64,000 nucleotides of DNA, from the NCBI GenBank assembly GCA_008360975.2, contig CM039179.1:47002359-47066358 (forward strand), given 5' to 3'. Source of the DNA: Lichenostomus cassidix (taxonomy: Eukaryota; Chordata; Aves; Passeriformes; Meliphagidae). Made by a program: the position numbers and the translations under genes. Positions 46,156 through 60,349 of this stretch are shown here, one piece after another (within the stretch, counting starts at the first letter, position 1; each line of letters starts with the position of its first letter). The notes under the pieces were generated by a model that searched no databases, had not been told where the DNA came from, and saw only the letters and a program-made list of their open reading frames with translations.

Positions 46156-49100
46156 GTGCTATAAGCAGTCAAAGTATTTTGTGATATCGGCAATAATCCC
46201 AGTACCAAGGGTCTCCTTTCTTGCACAGCTCTGTAATTAATCCTTGGCTGCTTTGGTTGTGATCCTAATGGTCCAGGCCAAGAGGAAGCAGGGACAGGGC
46301 AGTCAGAACAGAGGTCACTTCTGTAGCTCGTCAGAATCAAAGAGATAGCCTCAAAAGTCACCTTGAAAAGGGAACTGAATTGTTTTGAAGATGAAAGAGA
46401 GAGTGGAAATGGACAGGTGTGGGTGTGATCAAAACTAAAGAAAGACCACAGCAGTAAAGGAGCAGAAGGGGAAACCAATGCTCATTTGCAGAATAGTTAC
46501 TGCTGGTGTTCCAAGGATATTGCCATTACCTCTCCCAGCAATAAATGCACAGGAACATATCCTGCACTTCCATCTCCTTCTCTGTGGAAATTCAGAAGGA
46601 AAAACCAAAAACATACAGAAGCTTTCTGAAGTTCTATCTCCATCCTTTTTTCCTCCTGGCAAGTCCTGCTAGTCTCTTCTGCGTATATAGCAATGTGAAA
46701 TAGAGCAAGAGTTGGTTTCAAGACCATTAGAGTAACACTGGAGAATACTGTACTAGACAATTGTCATAACACAGTGTCTCAAATAGATGAGCGACTCGCC
46801 ATTATTTCACCTGTCCACATGCATTGGTATTAGAGGTGACATTGATTTAAAAAAAGATCATGATTCTGGAGCATGCATGCCAGGTGAAACACCTCTCTAT
46901 ACTAAAACTCTGCATAGCCCAGGAAGAATGAAGAAAACATCAGGTTCTTGATTCCTCTGGCCAGGCCCAGACCAACTTAGGCTGGAGCTCAGCTGACTGT
47001 GGATGGTCAGAGCACTGACAAAGCAAGTATGTGCTTGCTCCTCTCCCTTTCCTCGACCTAACAATTTGCATATGGTGAACCCAGGTCATAACAGAGGCAA
47101 TGATCTGGCCTGTAAGATTTCTTTGGACAGAGAAGCTAATGCTAATTCAGTATGTTTCAATTTGCTGAGCTTCACCAGGCTGCATGTGGTTTTTAACAGA
47201 ATCCCCACATACCAGATCCTGCATTGAATTGTGGAGTTTCCTCAACACAGCTAATTTACACCTAGTTTGATAAAATGCTGGTTCCATTGCTGGCTACAAG
47301 CCTTTTTTCTGATTGCTGTTTTGATGTGAAAACATAGTGGACATCTGAGCTACTTGGTTTCTTGTTGTATCCCACTTGTCCCTTCCCCCATATGGATTGT
47401 AATGAGTTTGTTAGCTGTCATCTCTTGGAGATTAAGCTTTTGTGTAAGTTTTTTTCAGGACAGACATGTGTAAAGGGGCCCTTTCAGCCAGAGAACAAGT
47501 GTTCCTTAATGGCCGTACACAATTTTTTGGCATGCATCCATACATTGGCAGTATGATCAAACATATCCCAGCAGACAGTAGAACAGAGATAGTTGTAGGT
47601 ATAGAGACCTTGGAAGCACAAGAAAAATTATGTCATCTCTGTTTTCTTTGAGGACCTCCATCAAGACTGAAAGCCCATGGTAAATGGTGATCCTGATTTC
47701 TCTGGAGTCAGCCTAGAGGACTGTCTGGAAAATTCCATACAAAACAAAAGGGCTGCCTAGCCACCTTACTGACAAATTAACTTATCAGCTGGAGAAGTTC
47801 TGATTTACAATGAACTTCTCTGTTGGTTACTGAGGATCTCCCATTTAAAATTAATGACCTCATAGTTGATGAATGATGAAGCAGGAAAGGAAGAGTGCTG
47901 AAGGCTGAACAAAAATTATCAGGTGAAAGGGGCTCTCTATGATTATGGAATAAAAACTAGTCATTAGGGCTTTAAAAAAACCCCAAACAACTGGAGCTCT
48001 GCTTCTCACTGGTAATAGTGGTAGATGTTTTCTTGGAATAGAAAATGACTTCCCCCCCTCAGGATCTGTGGTACTATAAAAACAGGCTCCTTCAGAACTA
48101 ACTTCCAAATCTGCTAACATAATACTTCTCTGAAGAAGAATAAGAATGTTGGTTTTACAGCTAATTAAGGGTTTCAGGTCAGGAACTTGAAATCTATCCA
48201 TTAGCGTATGGTTTTCTGGTTAAGGAGTCATAAATACACAGTACACTTTATTAAATAGCTTGAAAAAGACTGTATTTAAAATATGATAGATGCTTTGGTG
48301 TGTTTAGCCATAGATAAATAAATGTTGAAAGAAGAGAGGTGGTTCCCCTTGGCAATACCTAGGTGTGTCATTTCTTTGGAAAAGCATATTTTGTTGTTAC
48401 CTGTGCACTCATTTTCTTTCTCTTAACTGATCTGAGGATGCGGGGAGGCAAGAGAAAGACAAAAGCAGAAAAGTAGAGCAAAATAACATGGGAATTTATG
48501 GGTTTTAAAATCCTAAAAGAACTGTTACAAGACAGAACTGAACAGAGTACATACTTTTTGAAGCCTTCTGAAGTATGAGAGAAGGGCTGCATTAGGTGTC
48601 CACGTTCTGCTATCTGGGACAGTCATTTCAAGAGGAAGACATGATTAGTGGGGCAAAGCATAGTCAGAAATAACCACAAAGAGGGAATGGAACTTGTGAG
48701 GGAAAACACATAAAGAGACATTCAGGTGCCAAATCACAAATCTCCTGTTGTGTCTCTGACCCCTAAGACATCTCTCCTAAGTTGCAGAGGATAAAGGTGG
48801 GGGTTGGAGAGAGAAGCAGCATCCAGACAGGTACCCTGGAACTGTGAACCATTTCTTTGTGAGCAGAGCAGTGTTATAGACAGTTCATCATTTCCAGGAC
48901 CATTCTTATGTTAATTCCCCAGACTCAGGGAAAACTTAAACTCCTTCCCTTGCTGAATGGAACCAATCCTCCATCAAGAGTTAATTTTAAAAAGAGAGCA
49001 AATAGAAGGACTTGATGTTTGGCAAGCTTGGGGTTAGAACGTTCCCATATACACATACACATTTAGAAGAGAGGTATCTTAGTATTCATGATACTTGGTG

Positions 49101-49927
49101 ATAGAGTAGCAAAAAGCTTTCAATTAAGCATGAAAAACAAATATCACAATTTATCTCAATTCTTCTGTCTTTTATGTGCTGAAGGTATTTTTTATGTGAG
49201 GTTTTTCACACTTTTTTTTTCTTGTGTGTGAATGTCTTTCATTTCAAGTTACCCTTGTTCTGGGTCTTTTTTTAATTCCCTTTGGCCAAAGCATTTCTGA
49301 ATTTCTGCCAAGAAGTTACTATGTAAAGCCTGTTGTACTCAAGAGTTGGATTCCCATTCCTGGAATCATGACTAGCAACCCCAAAATAGAGTGCATTGTT
49401 GTTTCAGAAGGAAAACAAGAGAGGAAAGAAACCTTAGGAACAAACAGAGAAGGATGAAGCCAAGCGACAGTTACAGACTCTTCAGAAAGCTACTCTTTGA
49501 CTAGACATTTAGATTGGCTACTATGGAATCTAATCTAGATGGTAGGAAAAGCTGCATTTGAAGTACAGGCAAATCTTATAAATTAATGCTATGAAAAGCC
49601 ACCTATTTTTGTTTCCTGTCTACTTGTGTTTAGGAATCAGCATCTTTGCAAACACTTGAGGGACAGGACACTTTGGAATGTCCTGTTTCTCTTGCAGAAT
49701 GCATTTTTGTTTCTGAACACAAAGTATGACTTCACCACAACTACATTGCAAATTCATTCTCTCAGGGAAAAAAAATTGAACAATCAGTGCAAAGGGGAAA
49801 TAAACAGAGAGTAAACTTTTTTTTTTTTTTTTAAATTGTTGTGTAAGCAAATGAATTAGAAAAAAACATTGATGTATCAACCAAGAAATACTGAGAGCTT
49901 ACAAAAGGATTCCATGCTAAGGGAGTC

Positions 49928-49981
49928 TTTCAGGAAACATTCTTTGCTAAGTATTTTCAGGAAACATATTTTCTTAAAGTA
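49928..49981 (+). repeat. Imperfect tandem duplication, about 26 bp
   Basis: Two adjacent copies of TTTCAGGAAACATTCTTTGC differ by several substitutions. They are located in gene-free AT-rich DNA. Confidence 0.6.
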
Positions 49982-51328
49982 TATTACAGAATCCTAAGTA
50001 AAAGATTCTGTACCAAGTTATCATCTCATCAATTTAATATCCTATGCATTGTTTTTTGCTGATTTTTGTCACACAGAAGTTTAAAATTCATAGGTATAGC
50101 AGCACTTGATCTCATAATAATAATAATCATTATTAACAGCAGAAAGTTTAAAAATATGGAGAGCTGTAGTGGAGAAAAAAGAAGGAACCTTGGATTAGCA
50201 AAGAACATTATAATTATGACACAGAGTGAACAAGCCTGTTTCTGTCCATTTAGTAACTTATGATGAACCCATCAATTCCTATAATATACACAGAAACAAA
50301 ATCCTACCTTCACCTTAATAAAATATGATTAATATTGATTAAGATGGTAATATGAAAAAAGTCAAGACCAGACAAGAGAAGACGATGGTTTTAGCCTTTG
50401 CTTTCAGAGGGTGTCAGCACCACAGATCTAGGCTTGAGAAACTGTAAAGGTCTGAATACAGAAGTGAGAATCCACCCTGGGAAAGTTCATCTCTTTTAAG
50501 GTCCACCAAAATTGTGCATCAAAGACTAAGTACAGTCCAAATTCACCAGCTCCTTAGCAAGCATCAGCCTGCATCATTAAAAAAAGTGGTTTATGTGAAT
50601 ATGTGCAATACAAAGTCTATATTAAAATCCACTCATAATATGTTGGAATTCCCAGGCTAGAAGTACATGATGACATTCTAACTATCCGATGGGGCATCTA
50701 CTTTTTCCGTCTGCTTTAGGTAACTAATGAAACAGTTCCACAAAAGATAAGATGTACTTTGTAAGGACACGGTCAACAGAAAGGAATGGGTGGCTTTGAG
50801 TACCTATGAAAGATTTTAATTGTTGAGGCTTAGGTACCCAGTTTGGGAATTTGATGCCCAGTGGACAGCTAAAATTATAATTTTTTTGCTTGCATTAGAT
50901 GAACTGAACCTCTCCTGAACTAGATAAGTTTTCACAATGACATCGTAAGGAATTTTTTTTTTTTTTAATTCTGCTAAAGGTGTAATGAGTATAGAAACAC
51001 ATAAGTTTTCTTTTTCTCCTGTAAAGGAGTAAGGAAAAGGTGACTGTGTGGCTTAAATACAAATTCAGTTTATGATTCTACAAAACTGAATCCACATATA
51101 ATGCAGAAAGTTTTAGCAAGTGGAGATACACAAAATATTCCTCCAAAAAACATCACTATGGAGATGTATACCCAAAACTCAAGGTCAGAGAGTACCAGTG
51201 AAATCATATTGGAAGGAGCACACTCTTTTCTCTTTCTAACCCATTTTGGTGCACACAAAACTAATGGATATAAAATACATGTTTGTGTCTAAATATTGTG
51301 TTGGCATTTAAAAACGTGGCTGTGTCAG

Positions 51329-51389
51329 TTTCTATAATCAGATCCTTTAACTTCTGTAATTAGATCCTTTAACTTCTGTAATTAGATTT
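51329..51389 (+). repeat. Tandem repeat, 22-bp unit, about 2.7 copies
   Basis: The unit TTCTGTAATTAGATCCTTTA is repeated. The first copy carries two changes (TATAATCAG) and the third is truncated after TAATTAGATT. Each later copy contains a TAATTAG homeodomain-type core. Confidence 0.88.
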
Positions 51390-53384
51390 GTTCTTGCATT
51401 TCTTTAGCTTACACTTGTGAATCAAATAAAATGCAGAATATTACCATACATAAAAGCAATGCTAAAGAAAACATCTATCATGTCCAGCTTGCAGGGCCAG
51501 ACAGTCATTCAGAGTTATCAATCCAATTTACCCATTACCCACAACATAGAAATCTCTGACATTTGCAGAGAAATTACGTTTGGACACTTGGTGCTGCATG
51601 ATCACAAGGAAAGGATGTTCAGGCAGTTGTGACACTGGTTAAAACTAGGCTTGATGTGAGAGCTCACAAGCAGGCACACCCTGATTTAGCACAAACTTGG
51701 AGTGACAGCTTTTTTCTTAGGAATGACAGCATGCTACGAGAATGTGGAATTGACTGTAACCTGATTCAGAGGCAGAGACTTCTCTCCTCCAGAGCAACAC
51801 ATTTGATTTATTTCCCAGACAGGACAGGCATACTGGCTTACACTGTGCAGTGCCTTATTTTGCCCTGATTTGGGCCAAGCCTAAGTGTATTACATTCAGT
51901 TGACCTGCTAGATATGCCTCGCAAAGGCATTGTGTTTATGACTCTCCTAACATGGCATCCAAAATAAGGCAGATGTGGATGATACAAATACTGGCTCTCT
52001 CCTTCTTCTCTTGAACCTGGCTTCAGCAGTAACTGTAGTGAATGCAGCAGGCATATATCAATACCAAAGGCTGGACAATTGCAGCTTCTAGGTAGATTAC
52101 AGGAAAAATCATTCAAGTTTTCCACAAATAGTCTCAAAATCAGCATGGTTTGATATTGTGAATGGAACTCCATGAAACCTAACTGTAGGACAGAATACCC
52201 AGAAGAAATGAGTAAATGTGAAAAAAAATGAAAATCAGTTTCAGTCTGACCCTCATGACTCTTTCACAGCCTTATTTCTTCATAGTCCTCACTTTTGAAA
52301 TGTAAAGGATTCATAATAGGGTGAAGAAGGGCACTAGAGATTTATAATGCAGTATGTGCAAGTGGAAGGAGAAATATGTTTCACAGACCAAAGCAACTGA
52401 GGGATTTGTTTGAGAATTAATGGAGTAAAAAACAATTATAAGAATTTTCATCTCGTTAATGTTGGTAATAAGAGACACAGGTACTCATGTGCCTTAGAAA
52501 ATGTGTTTCAGAGTATGCAATATTATAACAATGTCCAAGAGAAATAAAAAGAGAAAAAAATGGTTGTATCTACTATAGATCAATAGATAGAAGAATGAGC
52601 TGTATGTCAGTGCTAATATAGGAGGCACATTTCTTTTAGCTCACTTATTGATCTCTGAGATAATTACATTGTACATCAAAAGAAATTCAATTGTACTCAT
52701 GGTGTTACTTTGTAAACAGCATTAGCATCATTTGGACACGTGATCTTACAGGAGAGAAAAAGCTTTCAAACTAACATGTATACAAACCACTATGGTTTTT
52801 TTCCCAGATCTGACGTATGCATTACAGCCAAGCAGATATAGTCCCTTGCTGATGATGTTCTAACAATTTTAACAGAGCTATAAAGACAGCAGTATGAATG
52901 TCAATTATAGGCTACAGTTCAATCTAGACAATTTTTACTCCATATTTGTACTTACAGTTTAAGCATCTTCAAAGCCCTTTTAAATTGCAGTGACTCTTTC
53001 TGATAGGAGGAACATAGGTGTTAGGAGCAATCCATCCCTACAGATATAATGCTTAGTTCAAACTAGGTCACCGAGTTTTGTGAATGAGGTCTCATATCAC
53101 TTATTTTGGGTAAGATTCAAAAAAATCAGTCCTTACCAATCATAGCTGCACAAGGCAGCAGATAATGAGGTAAACAGATCTAGGAAGAAATTTGTTTTGT
53201 CAAGGATGTTGATGCAAAGGGGTATATAGATATTCAAGCTGTTTGAAGTCCTTCCCAGAGGTGACAGAAAAAAAACAAAATCCTTTTCAAAATTCTAAAA
53301 GCTCCACGTGCCAGCTGCCCAACTTGTTAAACCCACCAGATTCTCCCAACAACCTCTTCAGGGCAGTTATTGTGGGAGGTGAAT

Positions 53385-53925
53385 AATCCCATCTACTCTT
53401 GTGAGACCCCACCTCCATCCAGGTCTGGGGTCCACAGCACAGGAAGAACATCAACCTATTGGAGTGAGTCAAGAAAAGAGCCACCACGGTGATTAGAGGG
53501 ATGGAACACCTCTCCTGTGAGGAAAGGCTGAGAGAATTTGGATTATTCAGCTTGGAGAAGAGAAGGCTTCTAAATGACCTAATTGTAGTGTTCCAGTACC
53601 TGAAGGGACCCTGCTGGAAAAATGGGGAGAGACTTTTTACAAGAGTGTGTAGTTACATGACAAGGGGGGATGGCTTCAAACTGAAAGAGATAGGATTAGA
53701 TTAGATAATAAGGAGAAATTCTTTTGTCTGAGGGTGGTGAAGCACAAGAACAGGTTGCTCAGAGAAGGTGTGGATGCCCATACCTGGAAGTGTTCAAGGT
53801 CCGGCTGGGTAGGACTTTGAGCAACCAGGTGTGGTGGAAGGTATCCCTGCCCATGGCAGAGGGGTTGGAAAAAGATGATCTTTAAGGTCCCTTCCAATCC
53901 AAGCCATTCTATGATTTTGTGATTG
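53385..53925 (+). mobile_element. CR1 LINE, 5'-truncated 3' end
   Basis: The sequence follows the bird CR1 3' end closely and in order: GTGAGACCCCACCT, GGAACACCTCTCCTGTGAGG, TTCAGCTTGGAGAAGAGAAG, TCCAGTACCTGAAGGGACC, GAACAGGTTGCTCAGAGAAG and GATCTTTAAGGTCCCTTCCA. It ends in the octamer-type tail ATTCTATGATTTTGTGATT (53906-53924). This is a severely 5'-truncated copy of about 540 bp. Short open frames inside it are not genes. It is the strongest evidence in the window for an avian genome besides SPRY2. Confidence 0.95.
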
Positions 53926-56900
53926 TCAGTCCTGTCATGAGTCTCCTGTTATTTCTTGTGCAATTCTTTGCTATGGGTGACATGGTTTCTCTTTTTCTCC
54001 TGAGACACGTTAATCTTCTCTTTGAGAAGCATTCCAGGGAAGGATTGCATCAGCCACTGCATGTAGAGTGAGTCGAAAAAGAGCCCTGTCTGATGGTGTT
54101 GTCCCTCCACAGTCAGTTCCAGTGGGGACACCCACCTCCTTTGGCACCCTGCAAGGGATGCCAATCCTTGCCTTTGACACAGCCCATTATATGGAGCCTC
54201 ATGCATCACACAAAAGAGTGATAAATGTGTTGTCACCACAAAAATATGGAAAGTCAGATGTAAAGCGTGAAATTATACAGTTGTTTGAGTTTAAAATCAA
54301 TGTATGTAACATAGAGAATGCTTCTCTGATTCACTCATTTGTATTTTATATTAAAGCATTCAATAAACCTCTGTTAATGAAAATGGTGAAACACTTCCAG
54401 ATGGCCAGCCTTCTGAACACAAGAATGGGCTGAATCTCACAGCTTTGCAGAGGAATTCAGGTTTATCTGTTTCAGAAGACACAAGGCATTTTCCCTAAAT
54501 TTGTCCCAGTGACATGCTGGGACAAAACACAATATGAAATACAAGTGTCGGCCCCTGGTTGGACAAATATTCTAACATTTACATATAATTAAGGGTGTGG
54601 CTTGGGACGGCAGAGGTAATCAGGCACTGAACATTATTAAAAGAACAAATCCTTTCTTAAAGCCATGTAAAACATTTGTGTAACCTCACTGGCATTGTAG
54701 TAAAAATGATCTTGTTAACAACCTTGTTAAAGATCTTGATTCTTTGCCCCTGAAAGTGTGAACCAATTCACGGGTCATAGAATTTGGGGGAATGTTGTAC
54801 AATTATCATGTGAAAGAAAAAGAAAAGGATTGTACCTCAACTTAACTTTATCTGAATTCCCTTCTGAAAAACTCAGTTTAAGATGTAATAGGAGGTTCAC
54901 CACTGGCCTACTTCTTTCCTTACTTTCTGTACAGCTGTTTTAACAGAAAAGCTGCAATCACAGTGACTTCAAAGGAATAGAGATATGAAGATGATAAATA
55001 AATTACTCTGAGACACCCATATATATTAGTACTAGATACCCAGAAGGATTTCCACAATTTTCAGGATTTAAATAAATAAGCCTTATTCTGACCCATAAAC
55101 ATCCCTGGTAAGTTAGACAAGGTGAGATTCACAAACTTCAAGTATTTGTGTGAGGCAGTCACCTAAGATTGCCTTTATATGCAAGAAAGAGAAAAAGGTG
55201 CATTAAGGATAAGAGTCATTTGACCTATTTTCATCCTGTATTTTAGGATGGGATGAATCATACTCTAGAAATGCTTATTTTATTTCATTGAACATAAATG
55301 AGAGCACAGAGAGACTACTTCAGATGTTGAATACATCTACACTTTAGAAGATTAAGATACTGATGTCTTTATTCTGTGAAATGATTCCCAATCACATTTA
55401 CCTCTGTTGGTTTTCAATTAGGCACAATCACAAGGTTCATTTGGGAGAATGTCTTACATCCTATGCAAAAGAAATTGGGAAAAATAAGAAGTGAGACTAA
55501 GACCTAATCAGGTGCTTGTTATCGTTTACATGCAGAGTAATTGGTTGGATTCGTAACGGGCCTGAAATACTAGAAGCAAGTCTGATGGCAAATTCTTCCA
55601 TAAGTGAGAAATTTTCCTTTGACAGAGAACTATGAATATATGTGAACATGTGATTTAGTTGTTTTTAGAAGCAAAAGCATACCATGGGGTGCCATTTGGG
55701 ATTTGTTAAAAGGGAGAATGCAGAGGCAGGAGTCCTTCTAGCCTTATTGATACAACACAATGTCAAAACATAAATTATTTGATGACTGTAAGAGAATCTG
55801 TGTCTTACACTGGTATTACAGTAAATAATTACAGTAAACAGAGGAAGTCTTATGTTTGTGTGGCATATGAGTTATATTTAGAGCTGTGTATTAATATATA
55901 ATAAAAATATATTTAGTAAACAATCAAGAAAGATCAAACAATTAGGATGTGGGGAGCTCTAGTTTCCATTCTTTTCTTCAGAATTTCTGTTTCGAGAAAC
56001 AGGTGGATACTGTCCATTAATAGCATCTCTATTTTAAGAACATATGTATGTGGTGGTGTGTGCATGTGTTTTATGAAAATAAAAAAGAATGTACCATACA
56101 TATCCTCCATATAAAAAATAAACTGTTATATCCCACATTGCTGGTGATCAGTTTGAAGTTCTGATAGCTGTAAATGTTATTTATTTAATGCTTTGATCGG
56201 AGCAATATTTTTATTATGTTTATTTTATAAAATGTTCTTCAGAAAACACCAAGTACAATTTATTTACTCTTCCTGCCCACTCCATTTTCAACATCTGAAG
56301 TCCCTGGAAATTTTCCCACACCTATACTTTGCAATCTTCCAGATTTTTATCTTGGCATTGACACTTATATCTTGCATTTATATCTTCTGTAGTCCTCATG
56401 TATCTTTGAGAATATAAAACTTCCAAACGTTTGGGGTTTTTTTTTCTGTTGTGGAGGTTTCTGTGGAATTTTTTTTGTTGGTGGTTTTTTGTTTGTTTTT
56501 GTTTGAGGTTTTTTGGAGTAACTCTATATTAGCAGCATTGTATTGCCAGCAATGTAACATCCTAAAAATGCATGCATGTCTGACACATCCAAGTATTATA
56601 CAAGTGCAAGGCCAGACATGTTAAGCTCCTTCCTTCCTTCCCTCAGGAATACCTTCTGGTCTGCAGGGAGAAATAGCATCCAAATGTGTCCAAAAGTGAT
56701 CTCATTTACAGCCACATTGGCAGAAGTCAAATTTCATTTTCATCAGGTACTCCACAGCTAGGCTCTGAATCATCAGCCTCTGTCTCAGCCTCTCTCTTTC
56801 CCTTCCTCTACCCTTCTGGATATCATCACTAGACCCACAGAGGGGGTTTTTCCTCCTTGTACCTACAGTTTCCTCCCCCAAGGCACTGGTGGTGCTGGTG

Positions 56901-58480
56901 GCTGCATGCTGGGAAGCAGTCAGGGCAATGGTGTCCCCAGGGCAGCAGGCAGTTCAATGTCACAAACCTTCTCTTCCTGGCCCGGTGGATTCAGCACAGC
57001 TCCCACCACCGTGACACAGTCATTACTTTAACTCCTGTGATTGAGGCTGTAAATCAAATGTGTCTCAGTGTTGGCTTGCCTCCTTAAGATTCCTCCTTAA
57101 AGCCCCACTTTCAGCAGCCACCTTTCTGTCAATAGGCTCTAGGTTGGCACCAACCACTTCTCCTCACACCTGTGATTGTATCAGAGGAAAAAAAGACCAA
57201 AATAAATATTTACAGTGTACATGCAAGAACAAAAGGGCTGTTTTCCCTTTTCTGTCATTGATTTCCTCAGTTCCTCAGTTACTGGTCCTGTTCTGTTTAT
57301 TTATGATACTGTGTCTAACTTGGACTGCATTTCATGGGCAAAAGTCCTTGTTTCTTTGCTGTGGTTGTGCTAGTGTTGCATTGGACAGCAAAGAAAGGGG
57401 AAAAACATAGAGAACACTCCAGATGAAAGCTGTGGTAAACACACAAAAATTGGCTGAAAGATTTAGAAGAAGATAGCAAATTAAATGAGTGTTGAACTCC
57501 TTTTTTGAATCTATTAGCTTTCACATTCATAGTGCCTCCTTAGAATGGCATGTGTTATCCTTTAACCTACTAGACATGCCAAAAACCCCAAAATCCTGTA
57601 TAGAAAACACCTGTTTAAAATTAGGTTTTAAATGCTAAAGAAGTAATAGCAGGCTTTTATTGTTGTTAACAGTGTTTCACGTTTTTGCCAAAGTGATTGC
57701 AGAATTCTTGTTATTCATTAAAAAAATTAAAATCCAGAAATAATGGTAAACAGCCATTTCAAAATGAAAAATCCTCTTTCTTACACTTGTAAATTCACTA
57801 AAATTTTCAGACCAGTTTGGCTTACCTCTGGTATCTTCTATGTGCTCTAGAAAGCTGGATTTAAGAAATCAGGCAGAGCTTGATCCTCTCCTTATTTGCT
57901 GACCAATGAACTTAACTTTCTATTTATAGAGAACTCCTATGTCCCCAAATCTCCTAGATACCCAGAGTTACTTACTGACAAGGATAGGCTTTGCAAGGGA
58001 TCCTATTGATGGGTTCAGAATTGAGTAAGAGTGCTCAGGAAATAAAACCATGCTAAAAGCTGAATCATTTATAGTCTATAAAGTGATGGTTGGTTGAGTT
58101 GTTTTTGTTTATACTCTGAAATATCCTAAATTCGCAAGTTTTCAAGATGGAAATGTTTCAAATGTGGGATAGTCCCATACATTATTGGCAGTGTAGGTGC
58201 TGTGTCTAACAAAGAAAGTCTGTAAACTGCTGGTTGCCAGAAGCCAGGAAAGGCACCAGGGGAAGGCTTTCTTTCTACCTCTATTCCTTGCCTCTTTTTT
58301 TAAACATCTCCTACCAGCTAAAAAAAAAAAAAAAAAAAAAAAAGCATACTGGGATAAACAGACATTAAGGTATGACTGGTCTTCAGCATTCCCATCACAA
58401 GCAATGAAAACCTTTGAAAGCTAATGGCTCACTCTGTCCTAAAGGAAATGCTTCCTGAGTGGGGGGAGATGCATCTTCCT
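53926..58480. other. Gene-free region
   Basis: No recognisable gene. It contains a T/G-rich stretch of TTTTTTG and GGTTTTTTG units (about 56.435-56.52 kb) and a long poly-A run (58321-58343). Confidence 0.6.
58321..58343 (+). repeat. Poly(A) run, 23 bases
   Basis: An uninterrupted A run follows CTACCAGCT. No upstream poly(A) signal or gene-like sequence suggests a processed pseudogene. It is probably a simple repeat. Confidence 0.9.
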
Positions 58481-58489
58481 GCCTTTGCT

Positions 58490-58790
58490 TTTATCTGCTC
58501 TGGGGCTAATGGAAGACATCAGTTTCCTGTTCTGTCAATCTTGCCTGTCAAGCAGACATTGAATTCACTTTAATCAAAGCCACAAACTCTTAACAAGATG
58601 CACACGGAAGGTGTCTCCCTTGCTTGTACAAATGTTCTGTACCTTTTGAATCATCAGCTGCTCACTTGGTATGAGAACCAGGTGCTGAGGAGGTGAAACC
58701 CTCCCATCGTTCCACCAGCTTCAATAACCATGCTGATTTGTACCAGCTGAGCTCCTCTCTGCAACTTACATCTTCAAGCCTCTCAGGTAT
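58490..58790. promoter_or_regulatory. Candidate conserved non-coding element with TCF-like site
   Basis: This repeat-free, balanced stretch includes CTTTAATCAAAG (58568-58579), a near-palindromic TCF/LEF-like site. PBX/MEIS-like TGTCAATC and CCTGTCAAG motifs lie just upstream, with AATCATCAGCTGCTC (E-box CAGCTG) further right. There is no coding frame. Enhancer status is inferred from texture. Confidence 0.3.
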
Positions 58791-59929
58791 ATAAAACTGG
58801 AGAAATAGTCAAATGTCTGATTTTCTTCCATTAGAAGCAATAAACATGCTTCTAAAGTATTATTTTATAATTAAGTTTTGCTTGCTGCTTTTCCCAGAAC
58901 AACTTTCTATCACTGCTGAATTATTTTTCTTTTATATTAAAAAAATTATTTTAAACTTGTTTGTGATTTTTGGCATCATATTCCATTGTTAAAAAAGAGG
59001 AGAGATTAATTTATTTGGATAGAACTCCATCAGGCATTGAGTTACTTGGAATTCTTTCTATTTGGGGTTTTATCAGTGTGACCAGCAATGGAGGACATAG
59101 ATAATGTTGCAAATAAATCTGAATGTAAGAAGGCAGATAAAATGTTGTTCCTGCACATAATGGCACTGCTACCTTTAAAATGCCAGAACTGAAAGACTTA
59201 AATCACTAAGCTTCACATATTCCCTGTTTTAACTCTAAAGTATGACACTGACAAAATCTCTTAAGACCCTGGGGCACTTGTAACTTGAGTATCCTGCATG
59301 TCCTATGGCTTAAGTCTTTATAGATTACTTTAAAAGATCAGATAGTGCAAAGAAATTGAGAACAAACCATGTTCACTTTGATACTGTTTTCATACCAAAT
59401 GAGGAAAATAGAAGTTTCCTCTTTGAAAACCACATGAACAGAATATAGGTCACCTCTGTTACAAAAACAGGAGAAGTTGTATTACAAATGTGTTCTAACA
59501 AAGAGCTCATCATTTTAGCCTTTTTAGAATTTCACTGTTAAATTCTTTTCTTTAGGATAAAAAAAGGTAAGAGGAAAAACACTCCAAAATGTTTTAAATT
59601 AGCTTAGCAGAAAAGCTACAATAAAAGGTGATAGATGGATGAAAAGGCTTTGAAGAACTTTTTGAGAGCTATAACATTTAATCTTTTTAAATCAAAAAGC
59701 TAATAATTGTGATTAGAAAGTGCAGAGCACAAATGATGTCTTATATTTGACAAAAAAAAAAAGTATGGAAGTGTTTTTCTATTTCCATTTTCAATGTCAT
59801 ATTCATAATAATCATACCTTCAACCACAAGTTTTGCTACTCCTGATTTAGCAAAAGCAAATACACTTGCCTCCCCCAATTTATCAGGAGTAAATATTGCA
59901 TATCAAACATACACATAAAATAAATATCC

Positions 59930-60130
59930 GGTCAAATGGAAGAGATGGGAATTGTTCTGCCAATTAGTAAATTATTCAGTGCTGGTAATGTTACAGCTAT
60001 TTAACTGTTGCTAATTGCCCAGCTATATTTACTGAATACCAGGAGGAAAATAAATAAATAAAAGATGCTCTGAATCACTAATCTGTCTGAACGAAACCAT
60101 CAAAGTGTGCTGTTGTGTTTGAGTTAGTTT
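59930..60130. promoter_or_regulatory. Candidate conserved non-coding element
   Basis: A repeat-free stretch has GCCAATTAGTAAATTATTCAG, GCTAATTGCCC and CAGCTATATTTACTG motifs, rich in homeodomain-type cores. There is no open frame. Conservation cannot be judged from one sequence. Confidence 0.3.
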
Positions 60131-60349
60131 CTCCAGAAGTATAAAAGACCTCTTGCTGGAAACTTTGATTTGCAATGGCTTCTGTTCTCTAAATGCTTAA
60201 GCACATATGTACATTTGCTCAAGTAAACAGTCTGTGAGACTGTGCCCATGAATAATGTGACAGATACAGAATGACTCCTTTAATGTTTACAAAAACCTTA
60301 ATGTCTTGAAATCTGTTGTGAAAAGGTAGATAAATTTTGATTTTTCTCA

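Larger units (their letters stand above)
43280..53380. other. Gene-free region
   Basis: This is AT-rich desert with no recognisable gene on either strand. Small tandem duplications and one old repeat are listed separately. The 134-codon minus-strand frame at 46.07-46.48 kb has no family resemblance. Confidence 0.6.

Noticed and set aside
53489..53704. Open frame in the CR1 region
   Set aside because: It falls within the CR1 3' end, which is untranslated in this orientation and frame.
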